A DNA stretch of 64,000 bases from Vibrio sp. CB1-14 (GCF_040412085.2 NZ_CP115920.1:3224001-3288000), one strand, 5' to 3'; positions 42,856 to 56,257 are shown, counted from the first letter of the stretch. Notes: a model not told the origin generated them from the sequence alone. A program made the numbers and translations.

Positions 42856-43974
42856 TTACGCTACCTCTTGCGGCTTACCGCGTCTTTTGCGACGCCACTT
42901 TTCTCGGACTCGTCTCACAGGTACGGTATCCCAAGTATTGACACTAATCGCTGCGACCAACAAGGCAAAATTCACCGGCCACAGACCAATGTAGGTTGGG
43001 AATGCGCCATCTTCTAGTGCCGATTTCATCGCACTGATCGCCATAAAGTAAGCGAAATAAACGAATATCGCCGGCCCCATCTTGGCAAACTTACTTTGCC
43101 TTGGGTTCACCGCTGACAGCGGTACCACCAGCATGGTCAGCAATGGAATACACACCACCAGGGATAGTCTCCAATGAAGCTCTGCTTGCGCTTTAGGCGC
43201 GGGATCAGAGAGCAAATCCAGCGTTGGAATCGCCATCCATGAACGACCTCTTGGCTGCACTTCACGCTGGCCAATCACCCCTTCATACTCAGAAAACTCC
43301 GTTATCATATACTCTAGCCGTGTAGGCACGCCTTCATAACGCGTACCGTCATACAAAGCGATAACCTGCCTGCCATCGCTCAACTCTTTCACTTCGCCGG
43401 ATTGAGCAGCAATCACGCTCGGCAACACTGAATCTCTCGGACTAAGCTGCGCGACAAATACGTTATCGAGTTTACGATCACGAATATCGTCGATAAACAC
43501 CACAGAAGAACCATCTGGCGTGCGCTGGAAGCTACCCGTTTGAATGAGCTCAACTGAGTTTTCCGAAGCCAGTTTTTCACGGATCTGCACTTCTTGCTCT
43601 TGAGTCCAAGGTGCTAGCCAAAATGCATTAAATGCCGCTAAAGACGTAGTGATCACCGCCAGATACATCGCCGCACGGATCAAAAATTTATTACCAATGC
43701 CGGTCGCGTTCATGACCGTGATTTCACTCTCGGCGTAAAGACGGCCAAATGTCACCAAAATACCGATATAGATACTCAGTGGGAACATTAACAGCCCCAT
43801 GGTTGGCATGCTGATCCCCGCCAACGTCATAATCAACCCGGCGGGAATATCTCCATCCGACGCATCAGCAAGCACTTGGATAAATTGACGACTGAAAAAC
43901 ACGAGAAAGAGCACTAAAAAGATAGCTAATTGGCTCTTAACTGTTTCTCTGATCAAATATCTAACAATAATCAC
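42856..43974 (-). CDS. lptF: LPS export ABC transporter permease LptF
   Basis: LptF pairs with LptG and LptB to power LPS transport. The 372-residue protein has the YjgP/YjgQ family start IIVRYLIRETVKSQLAIF, three plus three membrane helices around a periplasmic domain, and a basic cytosolic tail. The start is GTG with no strong ribosome site. It is divergent from pepA, as in other gammaproteobacteria. Confidence 0.95.
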   Translation of the reverse strand: MIIVRYLIRETVKSQLAIFLVLFLVFFSRQFIQVLADASDGDIPAGLIMTLAGISMPTMGLLMFPLSIYIGILVTFGRLYAESEITVMNATGIGNKFLIRAAMYLAVITTSLAAFNAFWLAPWTQEQEVQIREKLASENSVELIQTGSFQRTPDGSSVVFIDDIRDRKLDNVFVAQLSPRDSVLPSVIAAQSGEVKELSDGRQVIALYDGTRYEGVPTRLEYMITEFSEYEGVIGQREVQPRGRSWMAIPTLDLLSDPAPKAQAELHWRLSLVVCIPLLTMLVVPLSAVNPRQSKFAKMGPAIFVYFAYFMAISAMKSALEDGAFPTYIGLWPVNFALLVAAISVNTWDTVPVRRVREKWRRKRRGKPQEVA

Positions 43975-44165
43975 AGTGAAAACACCTATACAAAACTTGT
44001 TTTTTTGATTGAATCGCTATAGTTTTCGGATAAACCTTTTATTTTTTACTTTTTTGATCGATTCTTATCTTTAGATTATAGGCCGAACTGGCACATAAAA
44101 TTCAAACACTAATAATCGATTATCTAACATTTAGTTCTATTTGTCTTTAGGATGTAGGAGTACGC

Positions 44166-45674
44166 ATGGAGTTTAGTGTAAAAAGTGGCAGCCCAGAGAA
44201 GCAGCGCAGTGCTTGCATCGTAGTTGGCGTTTTTGAGCCACGTCGTCTCTCTCCAGTTGCAGAGCAACTGGACAAAATCAGTGATGGCTATATCAGCTCA
44301 CTGCTTCGCCGTGGCGACCTTGAGGGTAAGCCAGGCCAAATGCTTCTTTTGCACCAAGTACCTGGAGTACTGTCGGAGCGTGTGCTTCTTGTTGGTTGTG
44401 GTAAAGAACGCGAGCTTGGCGAGCGTCAATACAAAGAAATTATCCAAAAAACCATCAGCACGCTGAACGAAACAGGTTCAATGGAAGCCGTTTGCTTCCT
44501 GACTGAGCTTCACGTTAAAGGCCGCGACACGTATTGGAAAGTGCGTCAGGCTGTGGAAGCGACCAAAGATGGTCTTTATACCTTCGATCAATTTAAGAGC
44601 AGCAAGCCAGAAACTCGCCGTCCACTTCGCAAACTGGTATTTAACGTACCAACTCGCCGTGAACTAAACCTAGGCGAAAAAGCGATTGCCCACGGTCTAG
44701 CGATTGCATCAGGCGTGAAAACATCCAAAGATCTTGGCAACATGCCACCAAACATTGCGAATCCAGCTTACCTTGCTTCTCAAGCTCGTCGTCTCGCAGA
44801 TGATTACGAAACCGTAACGACTAAGATCATCGGTGAGCAAGAGATGGAAAAACTGGGCATGACCTCTTACCTAGCGGTAGGTCGTGGCTCTAAAAATGAA
44901 TCTATGATGTCTATCATGGAGTACAAGGGCAACCCAGAGTCCGAAGCAAAGCCGATTGTTTTGGTTGGTAAAGGTTTGACTTTCGATTCAGGCGGTATCT
45001 CACTTAAGCCTGGTGAGGGCATGGATGAGATGAAGTACGACATGTGTGGTGCGGCATCTGTAATGGGTACCATGAAAGCACTTGCGAAGCTAAACCTGCC
45101 TATCAATGTTATTGGTATCCTTGCGGGCTGTGAAAACATGCCAGGTAGCAACGCTTACCGTCCAGGCGACATCCTAACTACCATGTCAGGTCAAACGGTT
45201 GAAGTGCTAAACACTGACGCAGAAGGCCGCCTGGTACTGTGTGACGCACTGACGTATGTAGAGCGCTATGAGCCAGAGTGTGTGGTTGACGTGGCTACGC
45301 TAACAGGCGCTTGTGTGATCGCTCTAGGTCACCACATCAGCGGCGTTATCTCTAACCACAACCCACTTTCTCACGAGCTAGTTAATGCTTCTGAGCAAGC
45401 GGGTGACCGCGCTTGGCGTCTACCTATGGCTGACGAGTACCAAGAACAGCTAGCAAGCCCGTTTGCAGACATGGCAAACATCGGCGGTCGTCCTGGCGGC
45501 ACTATTACAGCTGGCTGCTTCCTATCGCGATTTGCGAAGAAGTACCACTGGGCTCATCTAGATATCGCGGGTACAGCATGGAAGTCGGGTAAAGCGAAAG
45601 GCTCTACCGGCCGTCCAGTCTCAATGCTTGTCCAATTCTTGCTTAACCGCAGTGGCCAAGAGACTGAAGAGTAA
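44166..45674 (+). CDS. pepA: Leucyl aminopeptidase PepA
   Basis: PepA is a hexameric, two-metal M17 aminopeptidase that removes N-terminal residues. In some bacteria it is also a DNA-binding accessory factor. The 502-residue protein has the catalytic domain motifs [15 protein letters not shown] and NTDAEGRL (about 349-356). GGAG lies 8 bases before the ATG. It is divergent from lptF. Confidence 0.97.
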   Translation: MEFSVKSGSPEKQRSACIVVGVFEPRRLSPVAEQLDKISDGYISSLLRRGDLEGKPGQMLLLHQVPGVLSERVLLVGCGKERELGERQYKEIIQKTISTLNETGSMEAVCFLTELHVKGRDTYWKVRQAVEATKDGLYTFDQFKSSKPETRRPLRKLVFNVPTRRELNLGEKAIAHGLAIASGVKTSKDLGNMPPNIANPAYLASQARRLADDYETVTTKIIGEQEMEKLGMTSYLAVGRGSKNESMMSIMEYKGNPESEAKPIVLVGKGLTFDSGGISLKPGEGMDEMKYDMCGAASVMGTMKALAKLNLPINVIGILAGCENMPGSNAYRPGDILTTMSGQTVEVLNTDAEGRLVLCDALTYVERYEPECVVDVATLTGACVIALGHHISGVISNHNPLSHELVNASEQAGDRAWRLPMADEYQEQLASPFADMANIGGRPGGTITAGCFLSRFAKKYHWAHLDIAGTAWKSGKAKGSTGRPVSMLVQFLLNRSGQETEE

Positions 45675-45676
45675 TC

Positions 45677-45702
45677 AAAAAAAGGGCCGCAAGGCCCTTT
45701 TT
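45677..45702 (+). terminator. Terminator of pepA
   Basis: AAAGGGCC and GGCCCTTT pair around a GCAA tetraloop and a T-run follows, within 5 bases of the pepA stop. Confidence 0.9.
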
Positions 45703-45746
45703 TAGTTTTGGGCACCAGCAACTCTTTTGTATACAGAAGTCACGAT

Positions 45747-46202
45747 ATGAATACTGCAACATTCTACATTATTGGAGAAGACTCCGAACAAGCGACACAG
45801 CAAGGCTGGTTTGCTTATGTGCACTTTCTCAGTCGTCATTTCGTAGGGCAAGGTGCCAAACTCTACATCAATTGCACCGATAGACAGCACGCGGAAGCGG
45901 TAGCGGAACTCTTCTGGCAAGTCTCACCAGAGCAGTTCATCGCTCATAATTTGGTGGGCGAAGGTCCCAAGAATGGCACGCCTGTTGAAATTGGTTTTGA
46001 GGGCCTTAAACCCAGCTGGAACCGTCAATTGGTAATAAATATGGCCAATAGTCACGCAACCTTTGCGAACTCCTTTGGTCAAGTGGTAGACTTCGTCCCT
46101 TGCGAAGAAAAAGCTAAGCAAGTTGCGCGAGAAAGGTATAAAATTTACCGTCAAGCGGGCTATCAGCTACAAACCATTGAGATTCAACATTCAGAATCCT
46201 AA
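45747..46202 (+). CDS. holC: DNA polymerase III chi subunit
   Basis: HolC links the clamp loader to single-stranded DNA-binding protein. The 151-residue protein from the chosen ATG (MNTATFYIIGE) has the family sequence NCTDRQHAEAVAELFWQ and the C-terminal block ERYKIYRQAGYQLQTIEI. The ribosome site is weak (GAAG). The pepA-holC-valS order is conserved across gammaproteobacteria. Confidence 0.93.
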   Translation: MNTATFYIIGEDSEQATQQGWFAYVHFLSRHFVGQGAKLYINCTDRQHAEAVAELFWQVSPEQFIAHNLVGEGPKNGTPVEIGFEGLKPSWNRQLVINMANSHATFANSFGQVVDFVPCEEKAKQVARERYKIYRQAGYQLQTIEIQHSES

Positions 46203-46300
46203 TCAAGGTCAATCCTTATAAGTAAGCGTGATTCTATCTGCGTTTATTTATAAGGTTTGGCAAATTTCTTTCACAGATTAAAGTAAGTATCCAGAAAGCT

Positions 46301-49158
46301 ATGGAAAAGACATATAACCCACAATCTATCGAACAAGCTCTGTACCAAGCTTGGGAAGAGAAAGGCTACTTTAAGCCACACGGTGACACATCTAAAGAAT
46401 CATACAGCATCATGATCCCGCCACCGAACGTCACTGGTAGCTTACACATGGGTCACGCTTTCCAAGATACCATCATGGATACTCTGATCCGTGCTGAGCG
46501 CATGAAAGGCAAAAACACGCTTTGGCAGGTAGGTACCGACCACGCTGGTATCGCAACGCAAATGGTAGTTGAGCGCAAGATTGCTGCTGAAGAAGGTAAA
46601 ACTAAGCACGATTACGGTCGTGATGCGTTCATCGACAAAATCTGGGAATGGAAAGGCGAGTCTGGTGGCACTATCACCAAACAGCTTCGTCGCCTAGGTG
46701 CTTCTGTAGACTGGGATCGTGAGCGCTTTACTATGGATGACGGCCTGTCGAACGCCGTTCAAGAAGTATTTGTTCGCCTATACGAAGACGATCTCATCTA
46801 CCGCGGTAAGCGTCTGGTTAACTGGGATCCAAAACTGCACACTGCAATCTCAGATCTAGAAGTAGAAAACAAAGACAAAAAGGCCACATGTGGCACTTCC
46901 GCTACCCACTAGCGGATGGCGTTAAAACCACTGAAGGCAAAGACTACATCGTTGTTGCAACCACTCGTCCAGAAACCATGCTGGGTGATACTGGTGTTGC
47001 CGTAAACCCAGAAGATCCACGCTACAAAGATCTTATCGGCAAAGAAATCCTGCTTCCTATCGTTGATCGCCGCATCCCTATCGTGGGTGATGAGCATGCC
47101 GATATGGAAAAAGGCACGGGTTGTGTGAAGATCACGCCAGCACACGACTTCAATGACTACGAAGTAGGTAAACGTCATCAACTACCGATGATCAACATCC
47201 TAACCTTCGATGCGAATATTCGTGACGCCGCTGAAGTGTTTAACACCAACGGTGAAGCATGCGATGCATACGCAACAGAGCTTCCTGCGAAATACCACGG
47301 CATGGAGCGCTTTGCTGCTCGTAAAGCAATCGTGGCAGAGTTAGAAGAACTGGGTCTTCTTGAAGAGATCAAAGATCACGACCTAACAGTCCCTTATGGT
47401 GACCGTGGCGGCGTGGTTATCGAGCCAATGCTAACTGACCAATGGTACGTTCGCACTGCACCTCTTGCTGAAACAGCGACCAAAGCGGTTGAAGACGGCG
47501 AAATCCAGTTCGTACCTAAGCAATACGAAAACATGTACTTCTCTTGGATGCGCGACATTCAAGACTGGTGTATCTCTCGTCAGCTATGGTGGGGTCACCG
47601 TATCCCTGCATGGTACGACAATGACGGTAATGTCTACGTAGGTCGCACTGAAGAAGAAGTTCGTGAGAAGAACGGTCTAGCTCCTGTTGTCGTGCTGCGC
47701 CAAGACGACGATGTACTGGATACCTGGTTCTCTTCAGCACTTTGGACATTCGGCACACAAGGCTGGCCAGAAAATACAGATGATCTGAAAACTTTCCACC
47801 CGTCAGATGTACTGGTCACCGGTTTCGACATCATCTTCTTCTGGGTTGCACGCATGATCATGATGACCATGCACTTCTGTAAAGATGAAAATGGTAAGCC
47901 ACAAGTACCATTTAAGACGGTTTACGTTACGGGCCTAATCCGTGACGAGAACGGCGACAAGATGTCTAAGTCGAAAGGTAACGTACTTGACCCAATCGAT
48001 ATGATTGATGGTATTGACCTAGAGTCTTTGGTTGAGAAGCGCACTGGTAACATGATGCAGCCTCAACTAGCGAAGAAAATCGAGAAGAACACTCGTAAGA
48101 CATTCGAAGATGGCATTGAACCTTACGGTACTGACGCACTTCGCTTTACCCTAGCAGCAATGGCATCTACCGGTCGCGATATCAACTGGGATATGAAGCG
48201 TCTTGAAGGTTACCGTAACTTCTGTAACAAGCTGTGGAATGCAAGCCGTTACGTACTGATGAACACTGAAGACCAAGATTGTGGCTTCGGCGAAGGTGAC
48301 ATCGAGTATTCACTAGCAGACAAGTGGATCGAATCTCAGTTTGAGCTAGCAGCAAAAGAGTTTAACGCTCACCTAGACAACTACCGTCTAGACATGGCAG
48401 CGAACACTATCTATGAGTTCATCTGGAACCAATTCTGTGACTGGTACCTAGAGCTCACGAAGCCGGTTCTTTGGAAAGGCAACGAAGCTCAGCAACGTGG
48501 TACGCGTCGAACGCTGATCACGGTACTTGAGAAGACGCTTCGTCTAGCTCATCCAGTACTGCCATACATCACTGAAACTATCTGGCAAAGCGTGAAGCCG
48601 CTAGTAGACGGTGTTGAAGGCGACACAATTATGCTTCAAGCTCTGCCTCAGTTTGAAGAAGCTAACTTCAACCAAGAAGCGCTTGATGACATCGAGTGGG
48701 TGAAAGCATTCATCACTAGCATCCGTAACCTTCGTGCAGAATACGACATTGCACCAAGCAAAGGTCTGGACGTGATGCTAAAAGTTGCTGATGAGAAAGA
48801 CGCATCGCGCCTAGAAGCAAATAAAGCAGTACTCGCTTCGCTTGCTAAACTAGAAGGCATCAAGGTACTGGCAGAAGGCGAAGAGACACCAGCATGTGCA
48901 ACCGCACTGGTTGGTAAATCAGAGCTGATGATCCCAATGGCAGGTCTGATCGACAAAGATGCCGAGCTAGATCGTCTAGCGAAAGAGATCGCTAAAACTC
49001 AAGGCGAGATCAAGCGTATCGAAGGTAAGCTAGGCAACGAAGGCTTCGTGGCAAAAGCGCCTGAAGCGGTTGTTGCTAAAGAGCGTGAGAAGCTAGAAGG
49101 CTACAAAGAAACGCTAGTTAAACTTGAAGAGCAAAAGCAAACTATTGCTGCGCTATAA
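46301..49158 (+). CDS. valS: Valyl-tRNA synthetase, interrupted by a one-base frameshift
   Basis: ValRS charges tRNA-Val and edits mischarged threonine. The class I signature is present as HMGHAF near residue 47, with KMSKSKGN for the KMSKS loop, and the C-terminal coiled coil ([20 protein letters not shown]). The frame breaks after KDKK near 46882 at AAAAAGG. Restoring one G gives [14 protein letters not shown] and an uninterrupted protein of 952 residues, the normal length. The gene is essential, so the missing base is most simply a sequencing error. Confidence 0.94.
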
Positions 49159-49177
49159 TTAGTAAACCTAAAAACAT

Positions 49178-49211
49178 AAGCCGAGAGTGGTAATACTCTC
49201 GGCTTTTTTTG
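49178..49211 (+). terminator. Terminator of valS
   Basis: GCCGAGAGT and ACTCTCGGC pair around a short loop and a run of T follows, about 20 bases after the stop codon. Confidence 0.9.
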
Positions 49212-49263
49212 TTTTCAACGTCAGTGGACAGGGTTTGACGTCAGTTATCTAGAGTTACAAAGA

Positions 49264-50384
49264 CTACTTCAACACAGTCTCAAGCGCCTTCAAACAAAGC
49301 GCAACGTTCTCTCTTCTGGCTCCATAACCCATCAAGCCGATACGCCATGCTTTTCCTGCGAGCGCACCAAGACCCGCACCGATCTCAAGGTTGTATTCTT
49401 CTAAAAGCTGCGATCTTACTGCGGCATCATCCACGCCTTCTGGAAGATAGACAGCATTAAGTTGTGGTAGACGACTTTTCTCTTCAACCACAAAGCTCAG
49501 ACCTAGGTTTTCCAACCCTTAACGCAGCAGCATATGCATATCTTTATGGCGCTGCCATGCATCCTCTAGACCTTCGTTTTTCAAAAGTACCAATGACTCA
49601 TGAAGCGCGTAAAGGCTGTTTACTGGCGCCGTGTGATGATAACTGCGCTTACCTTCCCCACTCCAGTAACCTAACACCAAGCTCTGATCCAAGAACCAAC
49701 TCTGAACAGGTGCTCGTCGAGACTTAATCACTTCAATAGCTGCAGGGGACAGAGTTACTGGTGACAAACCAGGAACACAAGAGAGGCACTTCTGGCTACC
49801 AGAGTACACTGCATCCAACTGCCACTCATCGACTAAAAGCGGCACACCACCGAGCGAGGTCACTGCATCCACGATAGATAGCATGTTGTGCTGCTTAGCA
49901 AGCGCACCTAGCACCTTCGCATCACTCACTGCGCCTGTAGAGGTTTCAGCATGCACAAACGAAAGGATCTTCGCATCGGGATGTTCAGCAATCGCCTGTT
50001 CGACTTTAGACACCGAAACAGGTGCTCCCCACTCATCATCCACAACAATCGGCTCGCCGCCGCAGCGAACCACATTTTCACGCATGCGCTCACCAAACAC
50101 ACCATTGCGGCACACGATAACCTTATCACCTGGCTCGACTAAGTTTACAAAGCAAGTCTCCATGCCTGCACTACCGGGAGCAGAAACCGCGATTGTAAAC
50201 TCGTTCTCAGTTTGGAATGCATATTTTAGCAGCACTTTCAGCTCATCCATCATACCGATAAATAGCGGGTCAAGGTGGCCAATCGTTGGACGGCTCAATG
50301 CTTGCAATACTTGCGGATAGATATCAGATGGGGCCAGGTCCCATTAGGGTTCGGTGAGGGGGGCACAAAGCTTGAAATGGTCAT
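49264..50384 (-). pseudogene. Class V PLP aminotransferase (alanine/serine-glyoxylate type), disrupted
   Basis: The translated pieces match a ~372-residue AGXT-like aminotransferase with GPGPSDI-type start, SAPGSAGMETC, VDAVTSLGGVPL and the PLP-lysine region SGSQKCL. Three lesions interrupt it. A run of six C (about 50358-50363 region) should be five. A run of four C before ATCTGATATC (about 50333-50336) should be three. An in-frame TAA (49519-49521) stands where the family has Glu in LLREGLE. The start is ATG at 50384 with AGGA upstream. It may be a real pseudogene or a gene carrying sequence errors. It is next to lysC, as in Vibrio cholerae. Confidence 0.8.
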
Positions 50385-50600
50385 GGACAGTTATCCTATT
50401 AGGTTATTGTAGTTGTTGGGAAAAACATCACGTTGGACGTTAATGCGATCTACAATGGCGAAAAAACAACATTTTTGCAACATCCAACCACTCAAGTTTT
50501 TCATGTGAAATGCATAAACATCCATTGACTTTTGACACGCAAAAACGTTGAATAAACACACTATCTGTAGCCAATCGTTTTCATTGACGTTCTCGATACT

Positions 50601-50772
50601 ACAGCGGAAGAGGAGCATTGCCCAGGCAAGTGATTTGTGAAGCCGCAACTTCAATACAATTCACTCATGGGGAGCAGTGCCGAGATGAACTAAAATTGTC
50701 GGATTTAGTTTGTCGGTTAAACGGGCTGAATCCCTTTAACTGTCACCAATATTTGGTGAAGAGCTTCTGAGG
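50601..50772 (+). promoter_or_regulatory. Lysine riboswitch (L box) upstream of lysC
   Basis: The leader carries the conserved lysine-aptamer segments in order: GGAAGAGGAGCATTGCCCA, GGGGAGCAGTGCCGA, CGGGCTGAATCCC, TGTCACC, and the closing GAGCTTCTGAG that pairs with the first segment. The same segments occur in the Escherichia coli lysC leader. Lysine binding should lower expression of lysC. The expression platform (50773-50874) has an imperfect hairpin around 50768-50798 but no clear U-run, so translation control is as likely as termination. Confidence 0.92.
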
Positions 50773-50874
50773 TCTATTCTAATATTCAGATTCCTCTGCT
50801 CTATTTCTCTCTTCAAACATCGGATGTTGGGTTACCAACCTTAAACTTTAAACTGGAAGTCCTGGAGAAACACT

Positions 50875-52224
50875 GTGAGCGCATTCAATGTAGCTAAATT
50901 TGGCGGAACAAGCGTCGCCAACTTCGAAGCCATGAGCCGTTGTGCCGAAATCATCGAAAATAACCCGCAAACCAAATTGGTGGTGAGTAGCGCTTGCTCA
51001 GGCGTGACCAACATCTTGGTTGAGCTCGCTAACGGCGTTAAAGACGAAACTCATCGTGCCGAGCTAATAAGCAAACTTCGCGATATCCATACTGACATTA
51101 TGTCAAAGCTCAATGACGTCAGCTCTATTGAAGCGCGTGTTGACGCTTTAATTGAAAAGGTAGCGACGCTTTCTGAAGCGGCATGCATTGCCGCTACTCC
51201 AAAGCTGACCGATCACCTAGTGGCATGTGGCGAGCGTATGTCAACGCACATTCTTACTCGCTTAATGCAAGAACGTGGCATAGATGCCGTACGTTTTGAT
51301 ATTCGTGAAGCGCTTAAGACTGACAGTGATTACGGAAAAGCAGAACCCAATATCGAAGCGACCAAAGCAGCAGCTAGCGAGAAGCTGGTTCCGCTTTGCA
51401 AGCAACACGTTGTAGTTACGCAGGGCTTCATCGGTTCAGATGAAGATGGCGAGACTACCACACTAGGTCGTGGCGGTAGTGATTACAGCGCAGCACTGAT
51501 TGCTGAAGCAGTAGAAGCTGCAGGTCTGGAAATCTGGACAGATGTACCAGGCATCTACACTACTGACCCACGCATTGCACCAAACGCTCGTCCAATCCCA
51601 GAGATCAGCTTCAGTGAAGCCTCTGAGATGGCGAATTTCGGTGCTAAAATTCTTCACCCTTCAACACTACTGCCAGCGCTTCGCCACCAGATCCCAGTCT
51701 TTGTTGGTTCATCAAAAGCGCCACAAGAAGGCGGCACTTGGGTACGACAAACGGTAGAGAGCGCGCCTTTATTCCGCGCGCTAGCTCTACGCAATAACCA
51801 AACCATGGTAACACTGCGAAACCCTCGCATGTTCCAAGCCTATGGCTTCTTGGCAAACGTGTTTACTGTGCTTGCCAAGCACAAGATTTCTGTAGATCTC
51901 GTGACGACGTCTGAAGTCAGCGTCTCGTTGACTCTTGACCAAACAGATACCGGTGGCGGCGCGCCAGAGCTCCCACTTGAAGCACAGCAAGAGCTGGAGC
52001 AGCTTTGTACTGTTGAAGTAAAACAAGGGCTCAGCCTTGTTGCACTAATCGGCAACAACATGAGCGAAACCAAAGGCTCGGCAGCGGAAGTATTCGATAC
52101 TCTAGACAGCTTAAATATCCGCATGATTTGCTACGGCGCTAGCCCTCACAACCTTTGCTTCCTTCTAGACGAAGGCGAAGCGAAGGATGCAGTAAAAGCA
52201 TTGCACGAAGATTTGTTTGAATAG
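50875..52224 (+). CDS. lysC: Lysine-sensitive aspartate kinase III
   Basis: This 449-residue monofunctional aspartokinase has the kinase motif KFGGTSVANFEAM at residue 8, the block TTLGRGGSDYSAALIAEA and two C-terminal ACT domains (about 310-449) of the kind that bind lysine. Length and sequence match enterobacterial LysC. It starts with GTG, preceded by CTGGAG at about 7 bases. The riboswitch upstream supports lysine-specific control and separates it in function from the 395-residue paralogue at 11.1 kb. Confidence 0.97.
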   Translation: MSAFNVAKFGGTSVANFEAMSRCAEIIENNPQTKLVVSSACSGVTNILVELANGVKDETHRAELISKLRDIHTDIMSKLNDVSSIEARVDALIEKVATLSEAACIAATPKLTDHLVACGERMSTHILTRLMQERGIDAVRFDIREALKTDSDYGKAEPNIEATKAAASEKLVPLCKQHVVVTQGFIGSDEDGETTTLGRGGSDYSAALIAEAVEAAGLEIWTDVPGIYTTDPRIAPNARPIPEISFSEASEMANFGAKILHPSTLLPALRHQIPVFVGSSKAPQEGGTWVRQTVESAPLFRALALRNNQTMVTLRNPRMFQAYGFLANVFTVLAKHKISVDLVTTSEVSVSLTLDQTDTGGGAPELPLEAQQELEQLCTVEVKQGLSLVALIGNNMSETKGSAAEVFDTLDSLNIRMICYGASPHNLCFLLDEGEAKDAVKALHEDLFE

Positions 52225-52240
52225 ACGATAAACATTAAAC

Positions 52241-52268
52241 AAAGGCGGTAGAAATACCGCCTTTTTTG
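52241..52268 (+). terminator. Terminator of lysC
   Basis: GGCGGTA and TACCGCC pair around a 4-base loop and six T follow, 16 bases beyond the lysC stop. Confidence 0.92.
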
Positions 52269-52302
52269 CATCTATTGGATTGAGCTTCAAAAAGCTAAAG
52301 AC

Positions 52303-52349
52303 GTAAAAAAGCCCTAGTCTTTCGACGGGGACGCCCAGTCTAGGGCTTA
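52303..52349 (-). terminator. rRNA operon terminator (distal)
   Basis: On the minus strand AAGCCCTAG and CTAGGGCTT are the outer arms, followed by TTTTTT. The inner part contains ACTGGGCG and GTCGAAAGACT, similar to the terminators of enteric rrn operons. It is the final terminator of the leftward operon. Confidence 0.85.
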
Positions 52350-52352
52350 GTA

Positions 52353-52395
52353 TAAGTGGCGGAGTGGCGGGGGTTGCCATCAACCGGGACTCGAC
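52353..52395 (-). other. Remnant resembling the 3' end of tRNA-Asp
   Basis: On the minus strand TCGAGTCCCG, an inserted GTTGATGGCAACCCCCG that can form its own small hairpin, and CCACTCCGCCACTTAT reproduce the T-arm, acceptor end, CCA and trailing bases of the intact tRNA-Asp 75 bases upstream. The rest of the tRNA is absent. It looks like a duplicated and altered tRNA 3' end rather than a functional gene. Confidence 0.6.
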
Positions 52396-52432
52396 TTCCT
52401 TTAAAAAGGAAGCAACCAAATTTTAGATAATA

Positions 52433-52462
52433 GAAAACCCGATGCTTTCGCATCGGGTTTTC
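52433..52462 (-). terminator. Hairpin terminator directly after tRNA-Asp
   Basis: AAAACCCGATGC and GCATCGGGTTTT are perfect arms around a 4-base loop, with T-rich ends on both strands. It lies 8 bases downstream of tRNA-Asp, so the operon has two terminators in series. Confidence 0.85.
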
Positions 52463-52469
52463 TAATAAG

Positions 52470-52546
52470 TGGCGGAGTGGACGGGACTCGAACCCGCGAC
52501 CCCCGGCGTGACAGGCCGGTATTCTAACCAACTGAACTACCACTCC
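52470..52546 (-). tRNA. tRNA-Asp(GTC)
   Basis: This is a 77-base cloverleaf with acceptor GGAGTGG/CCACTCC, anticodon loop CTGTCAC giving GTC, and encoded CCA. It is the last gene of the downstream rRNA operon, 39 bases after 5S. Confidence 0.97.
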
Positions 52547-52585
52547 GCAGTGGCATACTTGCTATTGCAAGTGTCCAAAATTCAA

Positions 52586-52705
52586 AGCCTGGCGATGTCC
52601 TACTCTCACATGGGGAAACCCCACACTACCATCGGCGCTATTGCGTTTCACTTCTGAGTTCGGCATGGAAATCAGGTGGGTCCACAATGCTATGGTCGCC
52701 AAGCA
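52586..52705 (-). rRNA. rrf: 5S ribosomal RNA, downstream operon
   Basis: This 120-base gene begins TGCTTGGCGACCATAGC, contains CCGAACTCAGAAGTGAAACG and ends CATCGCCAGGCT, the Vibrio 5S sequence. It differs from the second copy by two bases in the body (ATTGTGG versus GTTGTGG; GGTTTCC versus GGCTTCC). Confidence 0.96.
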
Positions 52706-52830
52706 AATTCTGTTTTGCCTTCAGATTTTCTGAAAATCTGAAAACAATAAATCCGGAAAGCTGTTAATGCGTTCTCTACACATTCAATTTGTTCTTGCTT
52801 TGAGTCCAATCAAAACCCTTTGGGTGTTGT

Positions 52831-55713
<2,883 letters not shown>

Positions 55714-56063
55714 ATACAACCCCAAAGAGTTTCAAAGAAACCTCGAGATTGTCGTTAAACAACCAAAGTTGTCTGCAATTTTTATACATGATGCAGACTC
55801 GATTTTGCCGGACTCAAATAACTCTTTGTTTCCGCTTTTTAAGAAAAAGCAGAGGCAAAAAGTGGACTTTCGTCACTTCCAAGAACACTTGAATGTGTGT
55901 TGGTACCTAAATGATTAAATCATCTAGGATTTGAGAACTTTTAAATGAATAACATTAATCAAATGTTATTCGTCAGCTTTCAAATTGTTAAAGAACGAGA
56001 TTTGCTTTCTAGTTAAAGAAAGAAACCATTTTTAAATATTCTCAAAGAGAAAACACTTAAAGA
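55714..56063 (-). other. tRNA-Ala to 23S spacer
   Basis: This is the second part of the transcribed 16S-23S spacer. It contains a boxA-like antitermination element (minus-strand CGTTCTTTAACAAT, 55984-55997) and sequences that pair with the 23S 3' flank to form the RNase III processing stem. No gene is present. Confidence 0.7.
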
Positions 56064-56139
56064 TGGTGGAGCTATGCGGGATCGAACCGCAGACCTCCTG
56101 CGTGCAAGGCAGGCGCTCTCCCAGCTGAGCTATAGCCCC
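56064..56139 (-). tRNA. tRNA-Ala(TGC) in rRNA spacer
   Basis: This is a 76-base tRNA starting GGGGCTATAGCTCAG, with anticodon loop CTTGCAC giving TGC and encoded CCA. It lies between 16S-linked tRNA-Ile and 23S. Confidence 0.97.
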
Positions 56140-56180
56140 ATCAGTGTTGATGCTTATCGCCAATCATCTGGGAGGAAGAT

Positions 56181-56257
56181 TGGTGGGTCTGAGTGGACTT
56201 GAACCACCGACCTCTCGCTTATCAGGCGAACGCTCTAACCACCTGAGCTACAGACCC
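56181..56257 (-). tRNA. tRNA-Ile(GAT) in rRNA spacer
   Basis: This is a 77-base tRNA starting GGGTCTGTAGCTCAG, with anticodon GAT (loop CTGATAA) and encoded CCA. It is the first spacer tRNA after 16S. Confidence 0.97.
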
